DNA from: an uncultured Amylibacter sp.
GTDB taxonomy: Bacteria; Pseudomonadota; Alphaproteobacteria; Rhodobacterales; Rhodobacteraceae
DNA: 64,000 nt
NCBI GenBank assembly: GCA_905181935.1
Contig: CAJIZV010000002.1
Span: 496,001 to 560,000 of the forward strand
Direction of reading: 5' to 3'
The position numbers and the translations under genes were made by a program. This document shows positions 8,301 through 16,956 of this stretch, one piece after another (position 1 is the first letter of the stretch; every line of letters begins with the position of its first letter). The notes beneath the pieces are model-generated. The model searched no databases. It had not been told where the DNA came from and saw nothing but the letters and a program-made list of their open reading frames with translations.

Positions 8301-9226
8301 AATTTATCCAATTTAGGAGGCTGCTCTCTAAATAAGGTTGGCGTTAAAAACATCGGAATTTGGCTAGTTGCTACAAACATACTCAAAAGAGGATTTAAAG
8401 GCAAAACAGCCAAATAAAACGATAGATTTCGGTTGCCAAACATAAGCCCCAAAGCATTAGCCGTCTGCATCGAGCAACCACTTTTACTGATCCATCTAAT
8501 AAATAGATTACCAAAAATATTCAAAATAAAGGCTAAAATAAAGATCATAAAAGATTGTAGCGGTGCACTGAAAACATACTTGAAAACACCATCAAATAAT
8601 GGAAAAAGAAACAATATCATCGCAAGAGTTACCACCCCATTAAAAGCATCTTTATTTCGTTCAATATTTCCTTTTCCCAAAGCTATTTGAATACAAATAC
8701 CTAGTAAAAATCCTCCAAAAATCATTATTGCAATGCACAAAGCTTGAACTAACATCTCCAAATCCAAATTAAGTCCAACAATTGAAAAACATAATGGTCC
8801 CAAAATTGGTAAAAAAAGAGTTGCCAACAGTGTTACTTGTAATGTTAAGCGAGAATTATATCCCAATAATAAGCTTAAACTTGTTGCTGAACTCAAAGGT
8901 GGTGATGCCGCAAAAACAACTAGCAATAATATATAGCTATCATCTAAATCAAACTGACGCCAAATGCACACTATTATTATACAAGTGGCAGGCATGAATA
9001 ACACAACTATCCCGGCCAATAATAGAGATTTTTTCCATTCCATGAATTCTTGTATAATGTGTAAAACATCTAGGCGCGCAATTGCTAATCCTAAAACTAA
9101 AGAGACAAAAAAGGGTAACGCAGGCCGAAGTAAGATTGATAAAATTGGCAAAAAAGCAGCTAGAACTAGCCCTAATATTAGAACATACGATGCCTTCTGC
9201 CCGATTATGGACAGTAATTTTATCAA
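8297..9226 (-). CDS. BASS-type (bile acid:sodium symporter-like) permease
   Basis: This 309-residue protein is almost wholly hydrophobic, with nine to ten predicted helices. It has internal motifs of the BASS/Arsenite-permease-like fold, such as FAASPPLSSATSLSLLLGYN and the C-terminal ANALGLMFGNRNLSFYLAV, where the GNRN stretch is the conserved helix-break region. BASS proteins cotransport organic anions with sodium. It begins 2 bp after the TRAP large subunit gene and overlaps the racemase gene by four bases, so it belongs to the same operon. It may give a second route for the same organic acid or export a product. Confidence 0.75.
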   Translation of the reverse strand: MIKLLSIIGQKASYVLILGLVLAAFLPILSILLRPALPFFVSLVLGLAIARLDVLHIIQEFMEWKKSLLLAGIVVLFMPATCIIIVCIWRQFDLDDSYILLLVVFAASPPLSSATSLSLLLGYNSRLTLQVTLLATLFLPILGPLCFSIVGLNLDLEMLVQALCIAIMIFGGFLLGICIQIALGKGNIERNKDAFNGVVTLAMILFLFPLFDGVFKYVFSAPLQSFMIFILAFILNIFGNLFIRWISKSGCSMQTANALGLMFGNRNLSFYLAVLPLNPLLSMFVATSQIPMFLTPTLFREQPPKLDKF

Positions 9227-9228
9227 AA

Positions 9229-10533
9229 CTATGGACCTCTTATATTATCAGGCAACCATGTGGCAAGTTCTGGCCAGATAACCAAAATTACAACCATCAG
9301 TAGCATCAATCCAACCATTGGAATAGCAGTCTTAGAAATATAAGAAATTTCATGCTTAGTCATACCCTGCAAAACAAATAGATTAAAACCAACTGGTGGA
9401 GTAACTTGTGCAGTTTCTATTACTACAACAAGAAAAATACCAAACCAAATAACGTCAATGCCTGCCTGTCTTATCATAGGCTCTACGATAGCCATCGTAA
9501 GGACAACCGAGGAAAGACCATCCATAAACATACCTAAGATAAGGTAAAATATAGTTAAAACAGCAATCAGAACAATTGGCGAAAGATTCATACTATCAAT
9601 CCAACTGGCGAGGGCTCTTGGCAAGCCTGTAAATCCCATAGCTAAAGAAAGAAATGCTGCACCCATTAAGATAAGCGCAATCATAGCAGAAGTTCGTGTG
9701 GCACCCATCAAACTGGCACTAAAAGTTTCCCAGTTCAATGAACGTTGAATTGTGGCTAAAGCAAGTGAGCCCAATACGCCAACGGCAGCGGCTTCAGTTG
9801 CAGTTGCCCATCCGAAATACATTGAACCAATGACTGTAAATACTAACAACATAACAGGTATTAAAAAGCGACTCTCCTTAAACTTATTAGCAAAAGACAT
9901 AGGCGGTTCTGGCTCAGGTCGTTCGTCTTTACGTAAATAATGCCATGCAATTATGTAGCTCATAAACAAGCCAGATAAAACTAACCCAGGGAAAATGCCC
10001 GCCATAAAGAGCTTTGTAATAGATTCATTAATAGTAACACCATAAACAATTAGTGTAAGTGAGGGTGGTATCATCAAACCAAGTGTGGCTGCTCCCGCCA
10101 GCGTACCTATAATCATATATTCAGGGTAACCACGCTTACGAAGTTCAGGAATCGACATCTTTCCCACAGTTGTCAATGTAGCTGCTGATGAACCTGAAAC
10201 AGCAGCAAATAGTGTACATCCAGCAATATTTGTGTGAAGTAATCCCCCTGGCAACATCCGCATCCACGGAGCAAGTCCTCTAAATAAATCTTGCGATAAA
10301 CGGGTTCTAAACAGAATTTCCCCCATCCAAATAAATAAAGGCAAAGCCGTTAATGTCCAGCTAGATGCACCGGTCCAAATTGTTGTGATCATAGCATCGC
10401 CTGCTGGCCGAGTTGTAAATAATTCCATTCCAACCCAGGCAACCCCCATAAGAGCTAAGCCTATCCAGACTGAGCTTCCAAGAAGCGCAAAAAGTACAAA
10501 AAGAAAAATAGCTGTTGCATAAAGTTCAGTCAT
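9229..10533 (-). CDS. dctM: TRAP transporter large permease (DctM type)
   Basis: This 434-residue, 12-helix membrane protein is the sodium-coupled large subunit of a TRAP uptake system. The signature region GCTLFAAVSGSSAATLTTVGKMSIPELRKRGY is about residues 100-135. A second repeat near 360 has ETAQVTPPVGFNLFVLQGM, which is diagnostic of DctM. It overlaps the small permease gene by four bases. Together with the DctQ and DctP genes upstream it forms a complete TRAP system for a carboxylate or amino acid. Confidence 0.95.
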   Translation of the reverse strand: MTELYATAIFLFVLFALLGSSVWIGLALMGVAWVGMELFTTRPAGDAMITTIWTGASSWTLTALPLFIWMGEILFRTRLSQDLFRGLAPWMRMLPGGLLHTNIAGCTLFAAVSGSSAATLTTVGKMSIPELRKRGYPEYMIIGTLAGAATLGLMIPPSLTLIVYGVTINESITKLFMAGIFPGLVLSGLFMSYIIAWHYLRKDERPEPEPPMSFANKFKESRFLIPVMLLVFTVIGSMYFGWATATEAAAVGVLGSLALATIQRSLNWETFSASLMGATRTSAMIALILMGAAFLSLAMGFTGLPRALASWIDSMNLSPIVLIAVLTIFYLILGMFMDGLSSVVLTMAIVEPMIRQAGIDVIWFGIFLVVVIETAQVTPPVGFNLFVLQGMTKHEISYISKTAIPMVGLMLLMVVILVIWPELATWLPDNIRGP

Positions 10534-11249
10534 TCTACTGCCTCACGTTTTATACTTGTTTTGCCATTAATCAAAAGACGGTAAAGGTTATCCCAAAGCG
10601 CAATCGCTAATAGAGTTGTACCGATAGACATCGGCAATTGAGGAAGCCAAACAGGCGTATAAACCCATTCGCTTCCAGATTGTGACCATAACTCTCCCCA
10701 CTTGGTTGGCCATGTGCCAAACATACTGACTAAAGTTAAAAGCCATTCAGGCACTTGATCCATGCCCTGTGTTCTATCATTTAACATATCTGACATGAAG
10801 TTAGTTTTTACTGCATAGCGTGCAAAATATGTGGCTATTATAGACGCTATCAACATTGCAAAAGCATCAACCCATCTGCGCGTAAAATTATTTATATTTA
10901 AAACAATAGAAACGCGAATATGTGCTCCGTTATTTAACGCGTACGCGAACGCAAAAAAGGATGTTGCTGCCATTGCATACCCTGCAAATTCAGTCGAGCC
11001 TTGGAAGCTTACACTACTCCACCTTGCAATCATTTGCATTACAATAATTAATAATATCAGTACCATACAAATCGCAGCTAATGCGCCACTGGCCGTATAC
11101 ACTTTATCCAAATACCGCCAAATTGGTGTTAGTATCCGTTTAACGGTCACTGGATTTGTATAGCTAAATACTGCAATAATAGTAGGCATAACAAATAGCC
11201 ATGCCCACAACGGCATTCCTAAAACTGACGCCCAATCATTCATAGTCAC
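10530..11249 (-). CDS. dctQ: TRAP transporter small permease (DctQ type)
   Basis: This 239-residue protein has a four-helix DctQ core in the middle (about residues 45-200), including ARWSSVSFQGSTEFAGYAMAATSFF and NNGAHIRVSIVL, the conserved HIRV segment. It is longer than the usual 160-190 residues because of an extra N-terminal hydrophobic segment and a C-terminal extension. DctQ links the periplasmic binding protein to the large permease. It is separated from the binding-protein gene by 60 bp containing a hairpin, and it overlaps dctM by four bases. Confidence 0.9.
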   Translation of the reverse strand: MTMNDWASVLGMPLWAWLFVMPTIIAVFSYTNPVTVKRILTPIWRYLDKVYTASGALAAICMVLILLIIVMQMIARWSSVSFQGSTEFAGYAMAATSFFAFAYALNNGAHIRVSIVLNINNFTRRWVDAFAMLIASIIATYFARYAVKTNFMSDMLNDRTQGMDQVPEWLLTLVSMFGTWPTKWGELWSQSGSEWVYTPVWLPQLPMSIGTTLLAIALWDNLYRLLINGKTSIKREAVE

Positions 11250-11262
11250 TCTCCTGTAGAAT

Positions 11263-11291
11263 CGTGGCCCTCTAAATGTATGAAGGCCACG
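11263..11291 (-). terminator. intercistronic hairpin between dctP and dctQ
   Basis: CGTGGCC and GGCCACG form a perfect 7-bp GC-rich stem around a 15-base loop in the 60-bp gap between the binding-protein and small-permease genes. No T-run follows, so it is more likely an mRNA-stabilising hairpin or attenuator that raises binding-protein yield over permease yield than a full terminator. Confidence 0.5.
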
Positions 11292-11309
11292 CGACTGTTT
11301 ATATTAAAA

Positions 11310-12284
11310 TCAGTTAGCGTTATAAGCATCTATGATTGCTTGACCATCTGGACCAACTTTTTCTAACCAATCATCAGTCATCCTAGCACCAATGACTTTT
11401 AGTTCCGCAAGAAAGTCAGAGCTTGCTGGCTCAACAGTCATGCCGCCCTTTTGCAACTCTTCAAAGTAGAAGTTTGCAAGGTCAGAGGACTTTTGTGCGC
11501 AAGAAGCACCTGTTTCATCGCCAGCTTTTTGTATTGCGGCTTGAGTACCTGCATCCAAACCATCCCAAACACCTTTGTTGACCATCACATAATTACGTGG
11601 CAACCATGCATTTACTTTATAATAATGGCTTAAATGTTCCCAAACTTTACGATCATAGCCAGTCGAACCTGACGAAATAAACGATTCAGCAACGCCAGTT
11701 GCCAATGCTTGGCTCAGTTCAGCGGCTTCAACCTGTACTGGGATCATACCAAGACCTTCAGCAAAAGATGCTGTTGCTGAATTATAAGAGCGAAACTTAA
11801 CACCTTTTGTATCAGCACTAGAGTTCACAGCTTTATTAAAGTAGAAACCCTGACCTGGCCAAGGACAAGTATAAATAGCAACAAGATTTTGGCCAGAAAG
11901 AGCAGCATTAACTTTATCTTTTGCAGCAGCCCAAAGCTTATCATTTTCCTCATAGGTTGTTGCAAGGAATGGTAGATTATCCCAACCTAAAATAGGTGCT
12001 TCATTAGCATGTGCAGACATAAAACGTTCACCAATTGGCGCTTGACCAGTTTGAACTGCACGTTTGATCTCTCCGCCTTTAAATAATGATCCACCTGGGT
12101 GAACAATAATTTCCAATCCACCATTGGTATATTCTTTTACCTTACTTGCAAAAATCACACCCTGTTCAGAATGAAAATTTGTAGCTGAATATGCCATTGG
12201 CATATCCCAAGTTTCTGCAGTTGCAACACCTGCAAATGTGAACGCCACCAAAGTCGCTCCAAGTGTAGTATTTCTTGTTTTCAT
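11310..12284 (-). CDS. dctP: TRAP transporter substrate-binding protein (DctP type)
   Basis: The 324-residue protein starts with a Sec signal peptide (MKTRNTTLGATLVAFTFAGVATA, cleavage after ATA). The mature protein has the DctP fold, with YSATNFHSEQGVIFASKVKEYTNGG at the start, GVKFRSYNS near 160 and the core VQVEAAELSQALATGVAES near 190. The arginine in KFRSY is the conserved carboxylate-binding residue of the family. Position in the operon with DadA suggests an amino-acid or hydroxy-acid ligand, which is inference. The gene is preceded by AAAGGAAAATAAA, a good ribosome binding site. Confidence 0.92.
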   Translation of the reverse strand: MKTRNTTLGATLVAFTFAGVATAETWDMPMAYSATNFHSEQGVIFASKVKEYTNGGLEIIVHPGGSLFKGGEIKRAVQTGQAPIGERFMSAHANEAPILGWDNLPFLATTYEENDKLWAAAKDKVNAALSGQNLVAIYTCPWPGQGFYFNKAVNSSADTKGVKFRSYNSATASFAEGLGMIPVQVEAAELSQALATGVAESFISSGSTGYDRKVWEHLSHYYKVNAWLPRNYVMVNKGVWDGLDAGTQAAIQKAGDETGASCAQKSSDLANFYFEELQKGGMTVEPASSDFLAELKVIGARMTDDWLEKVGPDGQAIIDAYNAN

Positions 12285-12313
12285 TTTATTTTCCTTTTTT
12301 CAAGTTCAGTTAT

Positions 12314-13567
12314 TTATATTTGTCGATCAGCAGCATATGCAGACAAATCAACGTTTAATGGGGCGCCAACTGCAAGCTTTGCCAGCCAACGCCCAGTTTT
12401 TGGCCCACCTGACAACCCAACATGGTGATGCCCATAGCCCATAAAAATATTATATGCGTTTGGACTTACACCAATAACAGGAAGACTATCTGCCGTAGCT
12501 GGCCGGTGTCCCATCCATTCATCAATCCGATCATAAGTAAGATCAGGAAAAAGTTCTGCCATCTGTTTTTTTAATAATTTAATTGGTGCTTTAGCGGGTG
12601 GATTATTTAAGCCACCAAATTCAATCACACCGGCGCAACGCAAACGTCCATTCATTGAATTAACAACGAATTTTCCTGCAACCACCATTAAAGGTGACCG
12701 AAGCGTAATTGATGGGTTAACAAATTCAATGTGATATCCCCGTTCAGATTCTAATGGAACTGTAACCCCTAAAGCATCTGCCCAAGCGCCACTCCAGGCA
12801 CCTGTTGTCAAGACATATGTGTCTGCAACAAACTTACCTTCTGAAGTTATTATAGACTTACAGTGACCGTCCTCAATTTCGAAATTGCTCACATCTTTGA
12901 TTGATATAGTTCCACCATTGGCAACAAATTGCTTAGAAAGACTTAAAATGTAAGCGCCAGGGTCTTTAATTCTACCATGGTTTTTGCATTGAACACCAAA
13001 ACCAAAACGTCCCTTCAGATTAACATCATATTCACCTAAATCTTTTGCATTCATTTTGACAAAGCTCACGCCTCCACGCTTACGCACATCCCATCCAAAA
13101 TGATCAGACATGAAAGCTTCCTCATTTATATATCCAAACATATAATCAGCTAAATCAATGTATTCTTCTGCCCCAGTACCATTAGCCAAAGCAAGATGTT
13201 GATCTGGTGCATCATGCAAAAGTTGACTGAGCCCTTTTGATATACGTTCTACTGAATTAGCATTTGCATGTTTCAGGTACTTAAACAAAAATGGAATTAA
13301 TTTAGGCAGATAAGTCCACTTCAAAAATAAAGGTTGATTTGGGTTAAACAACATTTTGGGAGCTTTGCCCAAGAGCCCTGGAACTGTCACAGGCACTAAT
13401 GAACCAGAAGCTAAGACCCCCGCATTACCAAACGACGCACCTGCTGCAGGACCTTCCTTATCAATTAGAGTTACGCTGTGGCCATCGCGCTGCAACCACA
13501 AGGCTGTAGATATGCCCACAATTCCAGCTCCAATTACTATAATATTTTTGGGTATAGATGATTCCAA
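12314..13567 (-). CDS. DadA-type FAD-dependent D-amino acid dehydrogenase
   Basis: This 417-residue flavoprotein has an N-terminal FAD-binding motif VIGAGIVGISTALWLQRDG (about 10-28), ending in the acidic LIDKE. GASFGNAGVLASGSLVPV follows, typical of DadA, and a C-terminal GYGHHHVGLSGGPKTGRWLA loop binds FAD. Members oxidise D-amino acids or cyclic imino acids such as D-hydroxyproline and pass electrons to the respiratory chain. It is the first gene of the TRAP operon and is divergent from a LysR gene with an 83-bp intergenic region that carries a palindrome. The exact substrate is not known. Confidence 0.88.
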   Translation of the reverse strand: MESSIPKNIIVIGAGIVGISTALWLQRDGHSVTLIDKEGPAAGASFGNAGVLASGSLVPVTVPGLLGKAPKMLFNPNQPLFLKWTYLPKLIPFLFKYLKHANANSVERISKGLSQLLHDAPDQHLALANGTGAEEYIDLADYMFGYINEEAFMSDHFGWDVRKRGGVSFVKMNAKDLGEYDVNLKGRFGFGVQCKNHGRIKDPGAYILSLSKQFVANGGTISIKDVSNFEIEDGHCKSIITSEGKFVADTYVLTTGAWSGAWADALGVTVPLESERGYHIEFVNPSITLRSPLMVVAGKFVVNSMNGRLRCAGVIEFGGLNNPPAKAPIKLLKKQMAELFPDLTYDRIDEWMGHRPATADSLPVIGVSPNAYNIFMGYGHHHVGLSGGPKTGRWLAKLAVGAPLNVDLSAYAADRQI

Positions 13568-13614
13568 AAAACTCTCCTCAATAATATTGTTGCTTGACTA
13601 CCTTATAATATCAA

Positions 13615-13632
13615 ATACTAATAATTTAGTAT
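13615..13632. promoter_or_regulatory. candidate LysR operator in the dadA/lysR intergenic region
   Basis: ATACTAA-TAAT-TTAGTAT is a perfect 7-bp inverted repeat with a 4-base spacer, centred in the 83-bp divergent promoter region. LysR regulators commonly bind AT-rich dyads between their own gene and the target operon. It lies 19 bases upstream of the lysR ATG, consistent with autoregulation. Confidence 0.6.
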
Positions 13633-13650
13633 AACATCAGAAAAAGTGAT

Positions 13651-14544
13651 ATGAGGTTTAGACCACTACAGGCACTCCATTCAGTAATTGAAACTGGCAC
13701 AGTAACCGCAGCCGCACAAAGCTTGGGTATTTCTCAACCTGCAGTCAGTAATTTATTATCCCAACTTCAAGATCAAACTCGATTAATATTATTTGAGCGT
13801 GAGAGAGGAAGGTTGGTACCAACCCCAGAGGCAAAGGTATTATATCGCGAGATTGACACAGTTGTTCGTGGGATGAATCAAGTCAATTTAGCAATTGCCA
13901 ACCTACAAAACCAAAGAGTAGGCACCTTAAAAGTTGTTTGTACACATGCTGTTTCTTTTGGTTTTATGACAGAATCTGTTAGTGATTTTATAAAAGAAAA
14001 TCCAAATGTAGATGTAACATTTCAAACACGATACTCTCAAAATATCCAACAATGGGTAGCTTCAGGCTTAGCAGAAATAGGAATTAGTGAACTTCCCATT
14101 GTAGATGACAGCTTAGGGTGGAAACACATAAGGTTTTTATGCCAATTGGCAATACCTGAAGATAGTCCACTAACTAGTTTAAAAGTGATAACACCTAAAG
14201 ACCTAGATAATGTACCTTTTATTGCCATGGGTGAAGATCATATGATCAATTCACGAACTAGAGAGCTTTTCTTAAAGAGTAACAGTCGCCTTCGTATTAA
14301 GTGCCAATCTCATCTATTCCGCTCCCTATTAGAGTTTGTTAAATCAGGAATAGGAGTATCTTTGATTGACCCCTTCACATTGACTCATGATGACGGAAAA
14401 GGATATGTTGTGCGACCATTCAAACCAGATATCTATTTAGATTTAGCTTTAATAAAGCATAAAACACGTGCAACATCATCACTGGGTCAAGTTTTTTATA
14501 ATCAAGTTTTAGATAAAATGGTTGCAATTTCTAACAATAATTAA
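13651..14544 (+). CDS. LysR-family transcriptional regulator
   Basis: The 297-residue protein has an N-terminal winged helix-turn-helix (about residues 3-60: LQALHSVIETGTVTAAAQSLGISQPAVSNLLSQL, split here by the recognition helix QPAVSNLL) and a C-terminal periplasmic-binding-like effector domain (about 90-290). It is divergent from the DadA-TRAP-BASS-racemase operon and most likely controls it in response to an imported compound or a breakdown product. The ribosome binding site is weak. No sign of truncation. Confidence 0.93.
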   Translation: MRFRPLQALHSVIETGTVTAAAQSLGISQPAVSNLLSQLQDQTRLILFERERGRLVPTPEAKVLYREIDTVVRGMNQVNLAIANLQNQRVGTLKVVCTHAVSFGFMTESVSDFIKENPNVDVTFQTRYSQNIQQWVASGLAEIGISELPIVDDSLGWKHIRFLCQLAIPEDSPLTSLKVITPKDLDNVPFIAMGEDHMINSRTRELFLKSNSRLRIKCQSHLFRSLLEFVKSGIGVSLIDPFTLTHDDGKGYVVRPFKPDIYLDLALIKHKTRATSSLGQVFYNQVLDKMVAISNNN

Positions 14545-14652
14545 AACTTAATTTAAAAAAATACATCTTATCGATCGATTAACTGTTTATATAAATTAAA
14601 AGGTATAGTTATAAAAAACTTTTAGATTTATTTAACTACTTTTTGTGTAATT

Positions 14653-15639
14653 TTAGGGTTTATAGTGTGCAAAACTTTTTTTATTTCTATTTGAAATGTG
14701 CTGGCCGGCAACTATTGACTCATATTTGCAATTTTGTTTTGAAACACCAAGATTTATGGGATCAACAATTGTATCCGTATGGGGATCAAAAAAAACTGGA
14801 ATGGAATAACGCGCATTATTCGATCGATTAATTACTCTGTGTAAAGTTGATGCAAAGCGATCATTACTCCATCGAGCAAGAAGGTCTCCAATATTGCAAA
14901 CTAATGTGCCAGCAATAGGAGGTGCTTCAATCCAATCACCCGATTTACTTTGCACCTGCAGACCACCACTAAAGTCCTGTAAAAGAATTGTAAGAACGCC
15001 AAAGTCTGTGTGAGGCGCAACACCAAAGCGTTCCTCAGCTTCGTCAGTACTACTTGAAGGTGGATAGTAAACAAGCTGCCCTCTTGCCAATGGCTTTATA
15101 TAAAACTCAGTAAAAAAATTTATAGGTTGATTTAAACTTACAGCAATTGCCGCCATAAGATGATGACCAATATTACAAATCGCATCATAATATGGTCGTA
15201 AATCAAGTTCCAAACGCGGAAAAGCTCTCGATGGCCACTGATTCATGGCGACTAAGGGCTTTCTAGCTAATAGGTCTTGATCATCTAATGCCGTCTCAGC
15301 ACCCCAAAAAAATACTTCCTTTAAGTCATGTGTTTTAGCACCTGGAAGGTGAGACATACCTTGCGCCATCCAGCCACGTTGGTGGCTATTAACAGCAACA
15401 GTTTGTTTATCAGCCATCGGAAGATCAAAAAAATCCTTTGCCACTGAAAACGCCTGATCCAAAAGCTTTTGGTCAATTCCATGACCTGAAATATAAAAAA
15501 ATCCATAATCTTTAGCTGCTTTATAGATTTTTTCAGCAACACCTTTAATATCATCTCCACTCACTACCCCAGAAACATCAATAACTGGTATCATGGATTC
15601 ATCAGTAGGTTTTGCTATAGCAAAATCAATTGGTTCCAT
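14653..15639 (-). CDS. 2-oxoglutarate/Fe(II) oxygenase, isopenicillin N synthase family
   Basis: The protein has an N-terminal DIOX_N region (IPVIDVSGVVSGDD then YGFFYISGHGID) and a C-terminal jelly-roll core with the iron ligands HTDFGVLTILLQD (HxD) and the distal His in TLHRVINRS. The 2OG-binding RYSIPVFFDP follows about ten residues later. All catalytic residues are kept. I placed the start at the ATG at 15639 (328 residues), which has GGTGG eight bases upstream; an ATG at 15666 would add nine residues. The family hydroxylates or desaturates many small molecules. Its neighbours are an EamA exporter and an AcnX dehydratase on the same strand. Hydroxylation of an amino acid later dehydrated by AcnX would fit, but is not shown. 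Confidence 0.85.
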   Translation of the reverse strand: MEPIDFAIAKPTDESMIPVIDVSGVVSGDDIKGVAEKIYKAAKDYGFFYISGHGIDQKLLDQAFSVAKDFFDLPMADKQTVAVNSHQRGWMAQGMSHLPGAKTHDLKEVFFWGAETALDDQDLLARKPLVAMNQWPSRAFPRLELDLRPYYDAICNIGHHLMAAIAVSLNQPINFFTEFYIKPLARGQLVYYPPSSSTDEAEERFGVAPHTDFGVLTILLQDFSGGLQVQSKSGDWIEAPPIAGTLVCNIGDLLARWSNDRFASTLHRVINRSNNARYSIPVFFDPHTDTIVDPINLGVSKQNCKYESIVAGQHISNRNKKSFAHYKP

Positions 15640-15830
15640 TACAAAGTCCACCACTTTAAAATTCATTACATGAAACTAGATAAGCGCTTTCAAATCAACT
15701 TCTAATATTAAAAAATCTAACCTATTGTAAGTTATATATATTTCAAGAAAACTAAATATTACTTTCATCAAAAGATGCACTAATCATCTCCTTAATTGAC
15801 TTTACAATTATCTATGAGAGCGAAGTACAT

Positions 15831-16775
15831 TCATTTTTTTATTTTATTACGAACAACTGTTTCCCGCCAAAGCATCAATATTCCTCCACTAAATATTAAC
15901 GCCATTCCAGTCCAAGCCACAAAATCAGGCCATTCATTAAATATAAGAATACCCCATATAACTGCTAAAATTAGTGCAAAATATTCAATGGGGGCAATCA
16001 AAGCAGCTTCACTTATGCGGTAAGCTTGAGAAATACAATATCCACCTATAGCGCTGGCCACACCCACGCCTGCCATAATACGCAAATCAAAACTTATTGG
16101 CCAAATCCAAGGCCTAAAAAGAAATTGTAATGCACGACTTTCACTATTAACATATACCCCATCTCCAAAAATAAGTCCCATCAAAGCAGATACTATTACA
16201 AAACTTAGTTGGAGGTAAAAAGACATGGTTGATGCCCTTTCAGTTGATCCCATTTTGCGCGTCATTATATGTAAGCCAGCATAACAAAATGCTGCCCCAA
16301 CAGGGAAAAGCCCCGCCAATTGAAAGCTATTAGGTGTGGGTCGTAACATTACCAAAGCACCAACCAGCCCCATTCCCACTGCAAACCAACGCCATGGGCC
16401 AACCTTTTCTGATAAAAATAATACAGAGAATATAGTTATAATTAGTGGTGATACAAAAAATATTGCAATTGCTTCTGATAGTGGAATTTCAGCCAACCCC
16501 ATGAAAAAAAGTATATTTGCAGCAACAAGAAAAGTACCCCGAATTATGTGCATCTTAAGGTGTCTTGTTCTAAGTAACTTAAATCCACCTTCTAGTGGGA
16601 TTATTATTATTAAGGTTAAAGTTAGCCCCACTAAAGCACGAATAAGAACGACTTGATGTAAAGGATAATCGCCACTTAGGAACTTTATCCCAGCATCGTT
16701 TAGGGAAAATGCTGTTGAAGCAATTAACGCACAAAAGACACCTATAAAGGTTAAAGGAGAAGAACCTAATTTCAT
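15831..16775 (-). CDS. EamA/DMT-superfamily permease
   Basis: The 314-residue membrane protein has about ten helices in two EamA repeats; the second repeat ends with APIEYFALILAVIWGILIFNEWPD, the family's typical penultimate helix. It lies between the 2OG oxygenase and AcnX genes on the same strand, with gaps of about 190 bp on each side, so it may have its own promoter. The sequence SNxFxLxGLFPVGAAFCYAG marks the start of the second repeat. The transported substrate is unknown. Confidence 0.88.
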   Translation of the reverse strand: MKLGSSPLTFIGVFCALIASTAFSLNDAGIKFLSGDYPLHQVVLIRALVGLTLTLIIIIPLEGGFKLLRTRHLKMHIIRGTFLVAANILFFMGLAEIPLSEAIAIFFVSPLIITIFSVLFLSEKVGPWRWFAVGMGLVGALVMLRPTPNSFQLAGLFPVGAAFCYAGLHIMTRKMGSTERASTMSFYLQLSFVIVSALMGLIFGDGVYVNSESRALQFLFRPWIWPISFDLRIMAGVGVASAIGGYCISQAYRISEAALIAPIEYFALILAVIWGILIFNEWPDFVAWTGMALIFSGGILMLWRETVVRNKIKK

Positions 16776-16922
16776 ATATATATGTTGGTGTAAAATATAG
16801 AAAAATACATGCTTATTTACGACTTTTTAGTCGTTAATTTCTTATTAACTTATTATGTGCATGAATATCATAATATTAAAAAATATATTTATTTACAGTA
16901 AGTTATACGGCTTAGTTAATAC

Positions 16923-16956
16923 TTATAAAAATAGATTTAAGGCCAAAACCTTAAAT
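16923..16956 (-). terminator. Rho-independent terminator after the AcnX gene
   Basis: On the minus strand ATTTAAGG and CCTTAAAT form a perfect 8-bp stem with a 6-base loop (16935-16956), followed by CTATTTTTATAAG. The stop codon of the AcnX gene lies inside the stem, so termination is very close to the coding end. Confidence 0.6.

Noticed and set aside
8433-9303. Several open frames on the plus strand opposite the BASS and TRAP genes
   Set aside because: They are antisense shadows of strongly supported membrane protein genes.
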